NCBI RefSeq assembly: GCF_011947195.1
Contig: NZ_JAATVY010000011.1
Location: 124,001-188,000 of the forward strand
Direction of reading: 5' to 3'
Length of the DNA: 64,000 nucleotides
Source: Planosporangium thailandense
GTDB lineage: Bacteria > Actinomycetota > Actinomycetes > Mycobacteriales > Micromonosporaceae
A program made the position numbers and the translations under genes. The first letter of the stretch is position 1. Each line of letters begins with the position of its first letter. The notes under the pieces were generated by a model. The model was not told where the DNA came from. It searched no databases and saw only the letters and a list, made by a program, of their open reading frames with translations. Shown one piece after another: positions 32,028 through 40,387 of the stretch.

Positions 32028-33530
32028 ATGGCGATCACCGTGCGGGAGCTCGTCGGGGTGCCGTCGCTCGGTACCCGGGTGGTGGCCGGAGCCGCCGGCC
32101 TCGACCGCAGGATCTCCTGGGCGCACGTCTGCGAGCTGCCGGAGCCGTGGCAGTGGCTGGGCGATGGCGAGCTTCTCATGACAACCGGCATCGGCGTTCC
32201 CGCCGACGCCAAGAGTCAGGCGGACTACGTCACCGAGCTGTCGGCTGCCGGGGTCGTCGGTATCGCGATCGGGGACCGGATGAAGTCGCCCGACCTCCAT
32301 ACCGAGATGTTCGCCGCTGCCGACAGCGCCGGCCTGCCGCTGCTGCTCACGCAGGCCGAGGTGCCGTTCGTCGCGCTGGCCCGTGCGGTGGCCAACGCCA
32401 ACGCCCGGGAGGAACAGGCGCGACTCGCCACCACCGAACGGCTCTACCAGCACATGCGTTCGCTGTCGCAGGTCGACGAGACGCCGCGGCTGCTCGCCGG
32501 ACTCGGGGTGGAGCTCGGCGCGAGCCTGACCCTGGTCTCACCCGGGGCCACGATCGGCGCCGGGGGTGGCGACGCCGCGAGCCCCGCCGTGGCCGCGGCG
32601 CTGGCCCAGCTGGCATCGGCGCAGCCACGGCCGGGCAGCGCCGTCATCCGCCTCCAGGACGGCGCGCTGGCGGTGCGGCTGCCCGGGCTGCAGGCGACGA
32701 CTCTGGTGGCGGTACCGCTACCGGGCCACCTGCTCGACATCGGGCTGGTGCAGCACGCGGCGGCGGTCGTGTCGGCGCAGCGGTCCGCCGCCACCGCGGG
32801 ACGTGAGCGCGCCCGGCGCCTGGGTACGTCGCTGCTCGCGCGGATGATCGATGGAAGCATCGACTCGGCGATGGCCCTCGACGAGCTCGTCGAGCGGCGA
32901 CTCGGCGGTCGACGGGTGGTCGCGGTGACCGCGGTGGACGGCGGGAGCGACGCCGTCTGGGCGGATCTGCACCACCGTTTCGACGACGCGGGGATCCCGA
33001 ACGCCCTGCTGAGCCGGGGCCGGCTGCACGTCGCTCTGCTGCCGGAACACGAGGAGGCGCTCACCGTGCTCGTCGACGCTTTGCCGCCATCGGCGCGCGT
33101 CGGGGTGAGCGGACCCATCGACCGGGTCGCCGACACGAGAGCGGCCCTCCTGCAGGCGACCTGGGCGCTGCATCAACTCCGTGACTCCGACCGCCGGCTC
33201 GGTCGGTACGCAAGCGACCGGCAGTTCTCCGGGTTCCTGCCCACCACCCTGGCCGACTGCGAGGAGGCGGCGCGGCGTTGCCTCGGCCCGCTGCTGGCGT
33301 ACGACGAGGCCAAGGGCAGTCAGCTGGTGCTGTCGCTACGCGTCTTTCTCGAAGAGAACCGGTCCTGGACGCGCGCCGCTTCCCGGCTCTACGTCCACAA
33401 GCAGACCCTGGTGTACCGGATGGACCGGGTCGAGGAGCTCACCGGCCGCAAGCTCAGCTCCACCTCGGACGTGGCCGAGTTGTGGATGGCGCTGCAGGCC
33501 GCGATGGCGGCCGGGCTGCACGAGATCTGA
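32028..33530 (+). CDS. PucR-family transcriptional regulator
   Basis: A 500-residue PucR regulator: N-terminal PucR domain (ITVRELVGVPSLGTRVVAGA to about residue 125), a GGDEF-like middle domain (VAVTAVDGGSDAVW) and a C-terminal helix-turn-helix of the PucR_2 type (LRVFLEENRSWTRAASRLYVHKQTLVYRMDRVEELTGRKL: quoted part WTRAASRLYVHKQTLVYRM). Two consecutive ATGs (32025, 32028) follow GCGAGGAGG; the second has the better spacing. Such regulators control purine, polyamine or amino-acid catabolism. It is next to an FAD amine oxidase, an aldehyde dehydrogenase and an NCS1 permease and probably activates them. Confidence 0.9.
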   Translation: MAITVRELVGVPSLGTRVVAGAAGLDRRISWAHVCELPEPWQWLGDGELLMTTGIGVPADAKSQADYVTELSAAGVVGIAIGDRMKSPDLHTEMFAAADSAGLPLLLTQAEVPFVALARAVANANAREEQARLATTERLYQHMRSLSQVDETPRLLAGLGVELGASLTLVSPGATIGAGGGDAASPAVAAALAQLASAQPRPGSAVIRLQDGALAVRLPGLQATTLVAVPLPGHLLDIGLVQHAAAVVSAQRSAATAGRERARRLGTSLLARMIDGSIDSAMALDELVERRLGGRRVVAVTAVDGGSDAVWADLHHRFDDAGIPNALLSRGRLHVALLPEHEEALTVLVDALPPSARVGVSGPIDRVADTRAALLQATWALHQLRDSDRRLGRYASDRQFSGFLPTTLADCEEAARRCLGPLLAYDEAKGSQLVLSLRVFLEENRSWTRAASRLYVHKQTLVYRMDRVEELTGRKLSSTSDVAELWMALQAAMAAGLHEI

Positions 33531-33572
33531 CCCCGCACCCGATCCAGCCCGGTGGCCATCGCGGGCCCGCGG

Positions 33573-34955
33573 TCAGTGCCCCAACACCTTCCAGAAGTAC
33601 GAGGCCATCCGCGACGGCTTACCGGAGGCGGCCTCCGTCCGGTCCGCCGTCGCGAAGACGAGGGTTCCTCCGTTGACGCCCAACCACCGCAGCGGCTCCG
33701 GCTCCCACTTGGGCGACCGGCGGGACAGCCACGGCAGGTCGACCAGGTCGGAAGGTTGGCCGGTGACGAGGTCGGCCAGGGTCCGGCCGGCGAGGTTGGC
33801 GGTGGCGACCCCGTCGCCGACGTAGCCGCCCGCGTACGCGAAGCCGGACTCCCGGTCGTAGCCGACCGTCGGGTACCAGTCGCGCGGGATGCCCAGATTC
33901 CCACCCCAGGCGTGGGTGAAGGTGGTGTCGCGCACGACGGGGAAGAGGTCCGCCAGGATCGCGCGGAGCATGGCGTGCACCCGGGCGTCCCGGTCGAACT
34001 CCGGCCGGACCCGGGAACCGAAGTGGTAGGGCGCGCCCCGCCCGCCGAACGCCAGGCGCCCATCGACAGTGCGCTGCCCGTAGATCCGCAGGTGGCGCTT
34101 GTCGCTGAAGGTCTGCCGGGAACGCAGGCCGATCTGGTCCCACACCTCGTCGGGTAGCGGCTCGGTGGCCACCATCAGCGAGTACATCGGCACGATGTCG
34201 CGGTGCATCCGGGGGAGCAGCGACGTGTACCCCTCGGTCGCCCGGACCACGACGCCGGCGCGGACCTCGCCGTGCGCGGTGAGCAGCCGTCGCTTCTCGA
34301 TACGCTCGACGCGGGTCCGCTCGTAGATCTTCACCCCGGCGGCCTCGACCACGTCGGCGAGCCCGCGCACCAGCTTGGCCGGATGAACGGCCGCGCAGTG
34401 CGGGGTGAAGGTGCCACCCAGTACCCGGGTGGCGCCCACCTGTGCGGTCGCCTCCTCGGCCGACAGCAGTCGCATGTGGTCCTCGCCGAAGCCCCAGTCG
34501 CGCCAGCCCTGGACCTCCCGCCGGGCCCGGCTCCACTGCGCCTCGTTGCGGGCCACCGAGACGTAGCCGCCGGGTGCGAAGTCGCAGTCGATGCCCTCGG
34601 CTGTGACGACCCGCCCGATCTCGGTTACCGTCGCGTTCATCGCGTGCTGCATCCGGCGCGCCGCCTCCGGCGAACTGCTGCTGGCGACCTTGCGCAGCGT
34701 GGCCGGGAAGATCGCCGAGCACCAGCCGCCGTTGCGGCCGGAGGCGCCGAACCCGGCAACCTCCGCCTCCAGCACGGCGATCCGCAGGGACGGGTCGGCC
34801 TTCGCCAGGTAGTACGCGGTCCACAGGCCGGTGTACCCGGCCCCGACGATCGCCACGTCCACCTCGGTGGAGCCGGGTAGGCAGGGCCGGGGTTCCCAGG
34901 ACAGCGACGGGGCGTCGTGCCACAGGCTGAGCTGGCGGTAGGTTTCGGTCGTCAT
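33573..34955 (-). CDS. FAD-dependent amine/amino-acid oxidoreductase (DAO family, PuuB-like)
   Basis: A 460-residue flavoprotein. The dinucleotide fold is VAIVGAGYTGLWTAYYLA near residue 34, followed by AEVAGFGASGRNGGWC, the loop seen in gamma-glutamylputrescine oxidase and YgaF-like enzymes. Later motifs are HPAKLVRGLADVVEAAGV and a C-terminal YAGGYVGDGVATANLAGRTL, which closes the FAD site. It should oxidise a C-N bond, giving an aldehyde or ketone plus ammonia or amine. The aldehyde dehydrogenase gene 38 nt upstream on the same strand would take the aldehyde on. Polyamine-derived substrates are the best guess by analogy to PuuB-PuuC; no gamma-glutamylputrescine synthetase is present. Confidence 0.88.
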   Translation of the reverse strand: MTTETYRQLSLWHDAPSLSWEPRPCLPGSTEVDVAIVGAGYTGLWTAYYLAKADPSLRIAVLEAEVAGFGASGRNGGWCSAIFPATLRKVASSSSPEAARRMQHAMNATVTEIGRVVTAEGIDCDFAPGGYVSVARNEAQWSRARREVQGWRDWGFGEDHMRLLSAEEATAQVGATRVLGGTFTPHCAAVHPAKLVRGLADVVEAAGVKIYERTRVERIEKRRLLTAHGEVRAGVVVRATEGYTSLLPRMHRDIVPMYSLMVATEPLPDEVWDQIGLRSRQTFSDKRHLRIYGQRTVDGRLAFGGRGAPYHFGSRVRPEFDRDARVHAMLRAILADLFPVVRDTTFTHAWGGNLGIPRDWYPTVGYDRESGFAYAGGYVGDGVATANLAGRTLADLVTGQPSDLVDLPWLSRRSPKWEPEPLRWLGVNGGTLVFATADRTEAASGKPSRMASYFWKVLGH

Positions 34956-34993
34956 CGTCTTACTCGCTGTTCGTCAGGTGTTCGGATCGGCGG

Positions 34994-36502
34994 TCAGCGG
35001 GCGGGGTACGCCTCGTCGTCCGAGTACGGGAACCACCAGAAATCCTGCGGGTTCGCGGCCGGATCTACCATGACCAGCTTCGTGTGCCGGAAGGTGTCCA
35101 GCCCTTCGGCGCCGAGTTGGCGACCGGTACCGGACATCTTGCGTCCGCCGAACGGGCCGGCGTCGTTGTCGAGGATCGGGGCGTTGACCCACACCATGCC
35201 AGACTGGATCTCGTGCGCCGCCCGGTGGCTCTCGACCAGGTCGGTGGTGTAGACGGTGGCGCCCAGACCGTACGGCGACGCGTTGGCCAACGCGACGGCC
35301 TCGTCGAAGCTCGACACGCGGCACAGGGGAGCCAGCGGCCCGTACACCTCACCGTGCAGGACGTCCATGTCGGGAGTGACGTCGGTCAGCACCGTCGGCT
35401 GGAAGAAGAAGCCGTCGTCGAACCCCTCCGGGCGCCCTCCGCCGTACGCGACGGTCGCACCCTGCTCCACGGCACGGGCCAGCACACGCTCGAAGCGGTC
35501 CCGCTCGGCGGCGCTGCCCATCGGTCCGAGGTCCACCCGGTCCAGGCCGTTGCCGATGCGCAGCTTCGCCACCTCCGCCACCACGAGCCGGGCGAACTCG
35601 TCGTACACGTCGGTGTGCACGTAGATGCGCTCCGCCGAGGTGCAGACCTGACCGCAGTTCATGAACGCGGCGAATGTGACGGCCCGGGCCGCGACCTCCA
35701 GGGGAGCGGACGGCATGACGATGAACGGGTCGTTGCCGGAGACTTCGATCAGATGGGGCTTGAACGTCTCCGCGCATGACCGGGCGATCGCCTGACCGGT
35801 CGGCACACTGCCGGTGAAGCCGACCATGTGGGTGTTCCGGTGCTCGACGAGCCGCCGCCCCACGTCGCCGCCGCCGGTGACGCACTGGACCAGTCCGCGG
35901 GGCAGGTCGGCGAAGGCCTCCATGAACTTCAGGGTGGTCAGCGACGCGAACTCGGATGGCTTGACGATGACCGCGTTGCCGGCGGCCAGCGCGGCTGCCG
36001 CTTCCCAGACGAACAGCAGTAGCGGGAAGTTCGACGGCAGAATGACGACCACGACGCCCATCGGTTCCTTGAGCGTGTAGTGCAGCTGCCCGGCCACCGT
36101 CGGGCCCAGTACCTGGCCGACCGAGTGCCGCCCGAGCTCGGCGTAGTAGTCGGTCGCGGTCACGCACCAGTCGACCTCGTCCGCGCTCTCCTTGTACGGC
36201 TTGCCGGTCTCGCGGGTCAGCAGTTCGGCGAGGTCCGGGCGCAGGCGGCGCATGGCGCGGGCCACCTCGTGCAGCAGCTCCGCACGGTGCAGCGCCGACT
36301 CGGCCCACCAGGCCCGCTGCGCGTCGTTCGCCCGTGCGACGACCTCCTCGACCTCGTCCGGCGTGCAGTCGGCGATCTCACCGATCTTCAGGCCGGTCGC
36401 CGGGTCGATGACGGCCCTGCGGGCGGCGGCGGTGCTCGGACGGACCCCGCCGTCGACGAACAGCGTGCCGCTCAGGCGGGCGAACTCCTTGGCTGCGTCC
36501 AT
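34994..36502 (-). CDS. NAD-dependent aldehyde dehydrogenase
   Basis: A 502-residue aldehyde dehydrogenase. The general-base Glu region is PHLIEVSGNDPFIV and the catalytic Cys is in FMNCGQVCTSAERIY. The NAD-binding segment GFTGSVPTGQAIA and the NFPLLLFVWEAAAALAAGNA stretch are intact, and the C-terminus has GPFGGRKMSGTGRQLG. The VSGN variant after the Glu replaces the common LGGK/LGGN. It probably oxidises the aldehyde made by the FAD oxidase encoded 38 nt downstream. It is first in a two-gene operon, divergent from the NCS1 permease. Confidence 0.92.
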   Translation of the reverse strand: MDAAKEFARLSGTLFVDGGVRPSTAAARRAVIDPATGLKIGEIADCTPDEVEEVVARANDAQRAWWAESALHRAELLHEVARAMRRLRPDLAELLTRETGKPYKESADEVDWCVTATDYYAELGRHSVGQVLGPTVAGQLHYTLKEPMGVVVVILPSNFPLLLFVWEAAAALAAGNAVIVKPSEFASLTTLKFMEAFADLPRGLVQCVTGGGDVGRRLVEHRNTHMVGFTGSVPTGQAIARSCAETFKPHLIEVSGNDPFIVMPSAPLEVAARAVTFAAFMNCGQVCTSAERIYVHTDVYDEFARLVVAEVAKLRIGNGLDRVDLGPMGSAAERDRFERVLARAVEQGATVAYGGGRPEGFDDGFFFQPTVLTDVTPDMDVLHGEVYGPLAPLCRVSSFDEAVALANASPYGLGATVYTTDLVESHRAAHEIQSGMVWVNAPILDNDAGPFGGRKMSGTGRQLGAEGLDTFRHTKLVMVDPAANPQDFWWFPYSDDEAYPAR

Positions 36503-36522
36503 ACTCTCCGGCTCCCTGTCAG

Positions 36523-36551
36523 GTCAGCGCTGATCTGCACGCTGAGCTGAC
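36523..36551. promoter_or_regulatory. Inverted-repeat operator candidate upstream of the aldehyde dehydrogenase
   Basis: GTCAGC (36523-36528) pairs with GCTGAC (36546-36551), and an inner TCAGCG/CGCTGA pair (36524-36529, 36540-36545) overlaps it. It lies 20 bp from the aldehyde dehydrogenase start, within the 303-bp gap shared with the NCS1 permease, which otherwise shows no gene. The PucR protein is a possible binder; this is inference. Confidence 0.35.
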
Positions 36552-36805
36552 GAAGAGCATCGGGCGCGAGCCGGGGGAGGGGCAACCGTGCCGGGATCCT
36601 AAACCGGGGCCCGGCTTTCATACGCGGTAACGAAGCCGCGCCGGCCGGCGGCTCTCCCGTGGGCGCCGATCGTCCGAAAGCACGAGGTCCGCCCAAATCT
36701 TGGTTCGCCAGCACGATGGCGGCCGCGTCGGGGCTGCTTCTATCGTCCCCGCAATCGGCCCGTCGCCGGCGGATCCGTGCCGGGCTCACCTTTCCTGGAG
36801 AAAAC

Positions 36806-38296
36806 ATGGCGGAGACAACGACATCGACGCAGCGACGGGTGCCGTCGCAGGCCGGCTCAGACGCCGCGGCGCCCATCCGCGGCATCGAGTCCCGCTCCAT
36901 CGACTATGTGCCGGCAAGTGAGCGGCACGGCCGGCTCAGCGATCAGGCGACGATCTGGTTCGCCGGGAGCGCCCAGCTGCTGAGCCTCTCCACCGGTGCC
37001 ATCGGCATCTGGTCGGGGCTCAACCTGTTTTGGACGCTGATCGCCCTGGCGCTCGGCACCGTTCTCGGCACCATCCCGGTCGCCGCGCACGCCAGCCAGG
37101 GTCCGCACCTCGGTCTGCCGCAGATGGTGCAGTCCCGGCCGCAGTTCGGCCGGTACGGGTCGATGTTCATCTGGGCCGTGGCCGTGCTCGTGTACTGGGG
37201 TTATGTCGTCTTCGGCGTCAACACCATGGGTGCGACCGCCCACCAGTTGGGCATGGGGCCGGGCTGGCTCTGGATGGTGATCCTGGGCATCGTCGCGACG
37301 GTGTTCGCCGTGTACGGGTACGACTGGCTGCATGTCGGACAGCGGATCGTCACGGTCCTGCTCGTCGTCGCGCTGCTCATCTTCACCGTCGGGGCGGCCG
37401 TCGGCGGCCACATCCCGGCCGCGCAACTGCGGGCGTCGGGGACCTTCAACCTGACGAACTTCCTCGTCGTCGTTTCGGCGGCCGCGGTGTACCAGTTGTC
37501 GTGGGCGTTCTTCGTCTCGGACTACTCCCGCTACATGCCGGCGAACACCAGCCACCGGTCGATCATCGCGTACACCGCGCTCGGCGCGGGCATCGGCGTC
37601 TACTGGATGGAGGCGCTGGGCGCCATCGCGGCCGCCGTCTTCCCGAAGGCCGGGCTCACCGGCGCGCTGAAGGACGCCTCCGACCAGGTTTTCGGCGGCC
37701 TGGGCGCGACCGTGTTGATCCTCGGCGGTATCTCGCTGGCCATCTTCACCGGCATGTGCGTCTACGGCGGCTCGCTCACCCTCATCAGCGCGGCGGACAG
37801 CATCCGCCGGGTCGCGCCGAGCAAAGTGATCCGGGTCGTCACGATCCTGCTGATCGCGGTCACCGCGAGCGTCGTGGCGCTGTTCATCCCGGACGACTTC
37901 CTCAACGGCACCTTCTACACGGTGCTCGCCGTGCTGGGGTACCTCATGGCGCCCTGGACCGCCGTCAACCTGGTCGACTACTTCCTGGTCCGCAAGAACC
38001 GGTACTCGGTACGGGAGATCTTCAACCCGGTCGGGATCTACGGGCGGTGGAACTGGCGCGGGCTCACCGCGTACTGGATCGCCTTCGTCGTGATGATCCC
38101 GTTCATGTACCTGAGCTTCTTCCACGGCTTCATCGCCGCCGCGCTCAACGGTGTCGACCTGGCATTCTTCGTCGGGATCCCGGTGGCCGGGGCGCTGTAC
38201 TGGCTGTTGTGCCGGTCGCTGGACGTCGAGCGGGAGTGGGCGATGATCCCCGAGGCGGACCGCGACCTGGACGCGGTCGCCAGGCCGCTGGAGTGA
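36806..38296 (+). CDS. NCS1-family purine/cytosine/allantoin-type permease
   Basis: A 496-residue permease of the nucleobase:cation symporter-1 family with about 12 membrane helices. The soluble N-terminus is followed by the family's first helices, including the QATIWFAGSAQLLSLSTGAI region, GPHLGLPQMVQSRPQFGRYG, and the later SDYSRYMP loop. The start at 36806 has CTGGAG five bases upstream. It is divergent from the aldehyde dehydrogenase and part of the PucR module, so it probably imports the nitrogenous substrate. Family members carry cytosine, allantoin, hydantoins, uracil or vitamin B6; these cannot be told apart here. A hairpin terminator follows (38352-38410). Confidence 0.9.
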   Translation: MAETTTSTQRRVPSQAGSDAAAPIRGIESRSIDYVPASERHGRLSDQATIWFAGSAQLLSLSTGAIGIWSGLNLFWTLIALALGTVLGTIPVAAHASQGPHLGLPQMVQSRPQFGRYGSMFIWAVAVLVYWGYVVFGVNTMGATAHQLGMGPGWLWMVILGIVATVFAVYGYDWLHVGQRIVTVLLVVALLIFTVGAAVGGHIPAAQLRASGTFNLTNFLVVVSAAAVYQLSWAFFVSDYSRYMPANTSHRSIIAYTALGAGIGVYWMEALGAIAAAVFPKAGLTGALKDASDQVFGGLGATVLILGGISLAIFTGMCVYGGSLTLISAADSIRRVAPSKVIRVVTILLIAVTASVVALFIPDDFLNGTFYTVLAVLGYLMAPWTAVNLVDYFLVRKNRYSVREIFNPVGIYGRWNWRGLTAYWIAFVVMIPFMYLSFFHGFIAAALNGVDLAFFVGIPVAGALYWLLCRSLDVEREWAMIPEADRDLDAVARPLE

Positions 38297-38351
38297 CGGT
38301 GGCGTTCGTGGTCGGGTGCGGCGCGTCGTCGTGACGTGAGGTGAAGACAGG

Positions 38352-38410
38352 GGAAGCATCGGCGGTTGCCCAAACACGCCTCCGGGGCGAGGGTGACCGC
38401 CGATGCTTCC
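38352..38410 (+). terminator. 15-bp inverted repeat after the NCS1 permease
   Basis: GGAAGCATCGGCGGT (38352-38366) pairs perfectly with 38396-38410 across a 29-nt loop. It starts 56 nt after the permease stop, in the 334-bp gap before the OleA-like gene, and is a likely terminator without a U-tract. Confidence 0.65.
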
Positions 38411-38566
38411 GCTGCCGGCCATACCGGTATCGCTGGCGGATGTGCTGGGGGGTACTGAGTCCGGCACGCTTCGTGACTTCGGTCGTCCGGTCCGGCAGGC
38501 ACGGCCACCGATCGGGTCATGGCAAGCGGTACGGACGGCCCGCCGTATCGTGCGCGACTGAGTATC

Positions 38567-38596
38567 TTGACCAGCCCACTTAAGCTTCGGTACTCG
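38567..38596 (+). promoter_or_regulatory. Candidate promoter of the ole-like operon
   Basis: TTGACC (38567-38572) and TACTCG (38591-38596), 18 bp apart, lie 35 bp upstream of the OleA-like start. The -10 is weak. No other promoter is visible in the gap. Confidence 0.3.
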
Positions 38597-38630
38597 TGCC
38601 TGCCCCACCAACCGTCCGGAAGCTCAACTG

Positions 38631-39650
38631 ATGATCGACACCGCCGAACCGTCCAGCCGAGTCGGCATTACCGCCACCGGGTCGTATCTGCCGGAACGGG
38701 TGCTCACCACGGCGGAGCTACAGCGTGACATCGAGCGGGCGAGCGGGCTGCGGCTGCCGGGGCGGCTGTTCGAGACGGTGAGCGGCATCGGCCACCGGCA
38801 CGTGGCCGCGCCGGACGAGTACGCCTCGACGCTGGCCGTGCACGCCGCGCGGCGGGCCCTGGCCGCAGCCGGGCTCGAGCCGCTCGACGTGGACCTGCTG
38901 CTGTTCGCGTCCGCCAGTCGGGACCTGGTGGAGCCGGCGACGGCGCACATCGTGCAGGCGGAACTCGGCTCCCGAGCCCACGCGCTCGACATGACCAACG
39001 CGTGTAACAGCTTCCTCAACGGTATCGATGCCGCGCGCGCGTTCGTCCTGGCCGGCCGGGCCCGGCGGGCGCTGGTCGTCACCGGTGAGACTCCGACGCG
39101 CGCCATGCGTACCCGGCTGGACTCGGTCAGCCAGGCGCGCGAGGCGTTCGCCGGATTCACGTTCGGCGACGCGGGCGCGGCGGTCGTGGTCGAGGCGGTC
39201 GACCGCGGCGGGATCCTGGACGTGGACACCGACACCCACTCCGAGCACTGGGCGGTCGGCGGAATCCCCGGCGGCGGGTCCCGACACCCGCGCGGCGACG
39301 AGTACACGTACTTCACCGGTGATGGTCGGGAACTGCGCGGCGTGTTCGAGAAGATCGGCCCCTCGATCCTGGACCGGGTGCGCTACCGCACCGGTCTGGA
39401 CTGGAGCGACTATGCGCGGGTCCTGGTGCACCAGGTGACGGTGCCGTACCTGGACCGCTTCGTCGAGGTCACCGGCGCGCCACGGGACCTGCTCGACGTC
39501 ACCGTCGCCGACCACGGCAACATGGCCAGCGCCACCCTCGGCGTGCAGTTCGACCGGGTGTGGCCGACCCTCGCCGCCGGCGACCGGCTGCTCTTTGTCG
39601 GCCTCGGCGGTGGGGTCAGCGTCATGACGATGGCATGGGAACGGTCGTGA
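38631..39650 (+). CDS. oleA: OleA-like thiolase-fold beta-ketoacid synthase (KAS III superfamily)
   Basis: A 339-residue enzyme, the same size as Xanthomonas OleA. The nucleophilic Cys is in LDMTNACNSFLNGIDAA. Just before it lies SASRDLVEPATAHIV, whose Glu corresponds to the OleA-specific glutamate reaching the partner active site. The His is in VLVHQVTVPYLD and the Asn in VADHGNMASATL, completing Cys-His-Asn. OleA joins two fatty acyl-CoAs head to head, giving a beta-keto acid. FabH is less likely because it lacks the RDxxEP segment. The gene starts a tight operon (GTGA overlap with the glycosyltransferase) that also contains OleC- and OleD-like genes. Confidence 0.88.
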   Translation: MIDTAEPSSRVGITATGSYLPERVLTTAELQRDIERASGLRLPGRLFETVSGIGHRHVAAPDEYASTLAVHAARRALAAAGLEPLDVDLLLFASASRDLVEPATAHIVQAELGSRAHALDMTNACNSFLNGIDAARAFVLAGRARRALVVTGETPTRAMRTRLDSVSQAREAFAGFTFGDAGAAVVVEAVDRGGILDVDTDTHSEHWAVGGIPGGGSRHPRGDEYTYFTGDGRELRGVFEKIGPSILDRVRYRTGLDWSDYARVLVHQVTVPYLDRFVEVTGAPRDLLDVTVADHGNMASATLGVQFDRVWPTLAAGDRLLFVGLGGGVSVMTMAWERS

Positions 39651-40387
39651 TCGGACCACTGTGGGTGGTGGTGCCGGCGTACAACGAGGCCGGGCGCATC
39701 CGCACCACCCTCGACGCCCTCGCCGCCCAGTCCGATGTGGACTTCACGCTGCTCGTGGTGGACAACAACTCGCTCGACGGCACGGCCGATGTGGTGCGCG
39801 AGTTCGCCGCGACCGCTCCGATGCCGGTCGAGCTGCTGGTGGAGCCGGAGAAGGGGGTGGGCTGCGCGGTGGACACCGGGTTCCGGTACGCCATCGGCTC
39901 CGGCGCCGCGCTGCTGGCCCGTACCGACGCCGACTGCCTGCCGCGACCGGGCTGGGTGGCGGCCGCGCGGGCGGCCCTGACCGCGGGCGCCGGCATGGTG
40001 TGTGGCCGCATCACCGCCCGCCGCGACGAGAACGGCCCCCTCGCCCGCGCCGGGTTCGCGGTCGCGGTGGCCGTCGCCGCGGCGTTCGGCCGGCTACGCC
40101 CGGCGCACCGCGGCAGCGGGTATCTCGCGCCTTACCGCATGCACGCCGGCAACAACATGGCGATCACCGCCGAGCTGTACGAGCGCTGCGGCGGGATGCC
40201 CCGCCGGCCCTCGCCCACCGACCGCACCTTCCTCAACCGGGTCCGGCGCACGACGGCGTCGATCACGCAGCGCCGGGACATGGTCGTGGAGAACTCGACC
40301 CGCCGGCTACGGGCGTACGGCGTGGTGCGCACCGCGCGCTGGTACCTCGACCGCGGCAGCGGCGGCCTGACCCCGGACCCGCGCTGA
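39647..40387 (+). CDS. Family 2 glycosyltransferase (GT-A)
   Basis: A 246-residue GT2 enzyme: WVVVPAYNEAGRIRTTLDAL at the start, LLVVDNNSLDGTADVV for nucleotide binding and the DxD motif in ARTDADCLPRPGWVAAAR. MHAGNNMAITAELYERCGG is the acceptor-side loop. No membrane helices are obvious, though AGFAVAVAVAAAFG is mildly hydrophobic. I start at GTG 39647, overlapping the OleA-like stop; ATG 39635 is possible. It is coupled on both sides (the next ATG overlaps its TGA), so it belongs to the ole-like operon. It may glycosylate the product or transfer a sugar to a carrier lipid. The acceptor is unknown, and the pairing with ole genes is unusual in my knowledge. Confidence 0.85.
   Translation: MIGPLWVVVPAYNEAGRIRTTLDALAAQSDVDFTLLVVDNNSLDGTADVVREFAATAPMPVELLVEPEKGVGCAVDTGFRYAIGSGAALLARTDADCLPRPGWVAAARAALTAGAGMVCGRITARRDENGPLARAGFAVAVAVAAAFGRLRPAHRGSGYLAPYRMHAGNNMAITAELYERCGGMPRRPSPTDRTFLNRVRRTTASITQRRDMVVENSTRRLRAYGVVRTARWYLDRGSGGLTPDPR

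Noticed and set aside
36857..38611. 584-codon minus-strand frame
   Set aside because: Antisense to the NCS1 permease, charged-residue repeats typical of third-position GC shadows.
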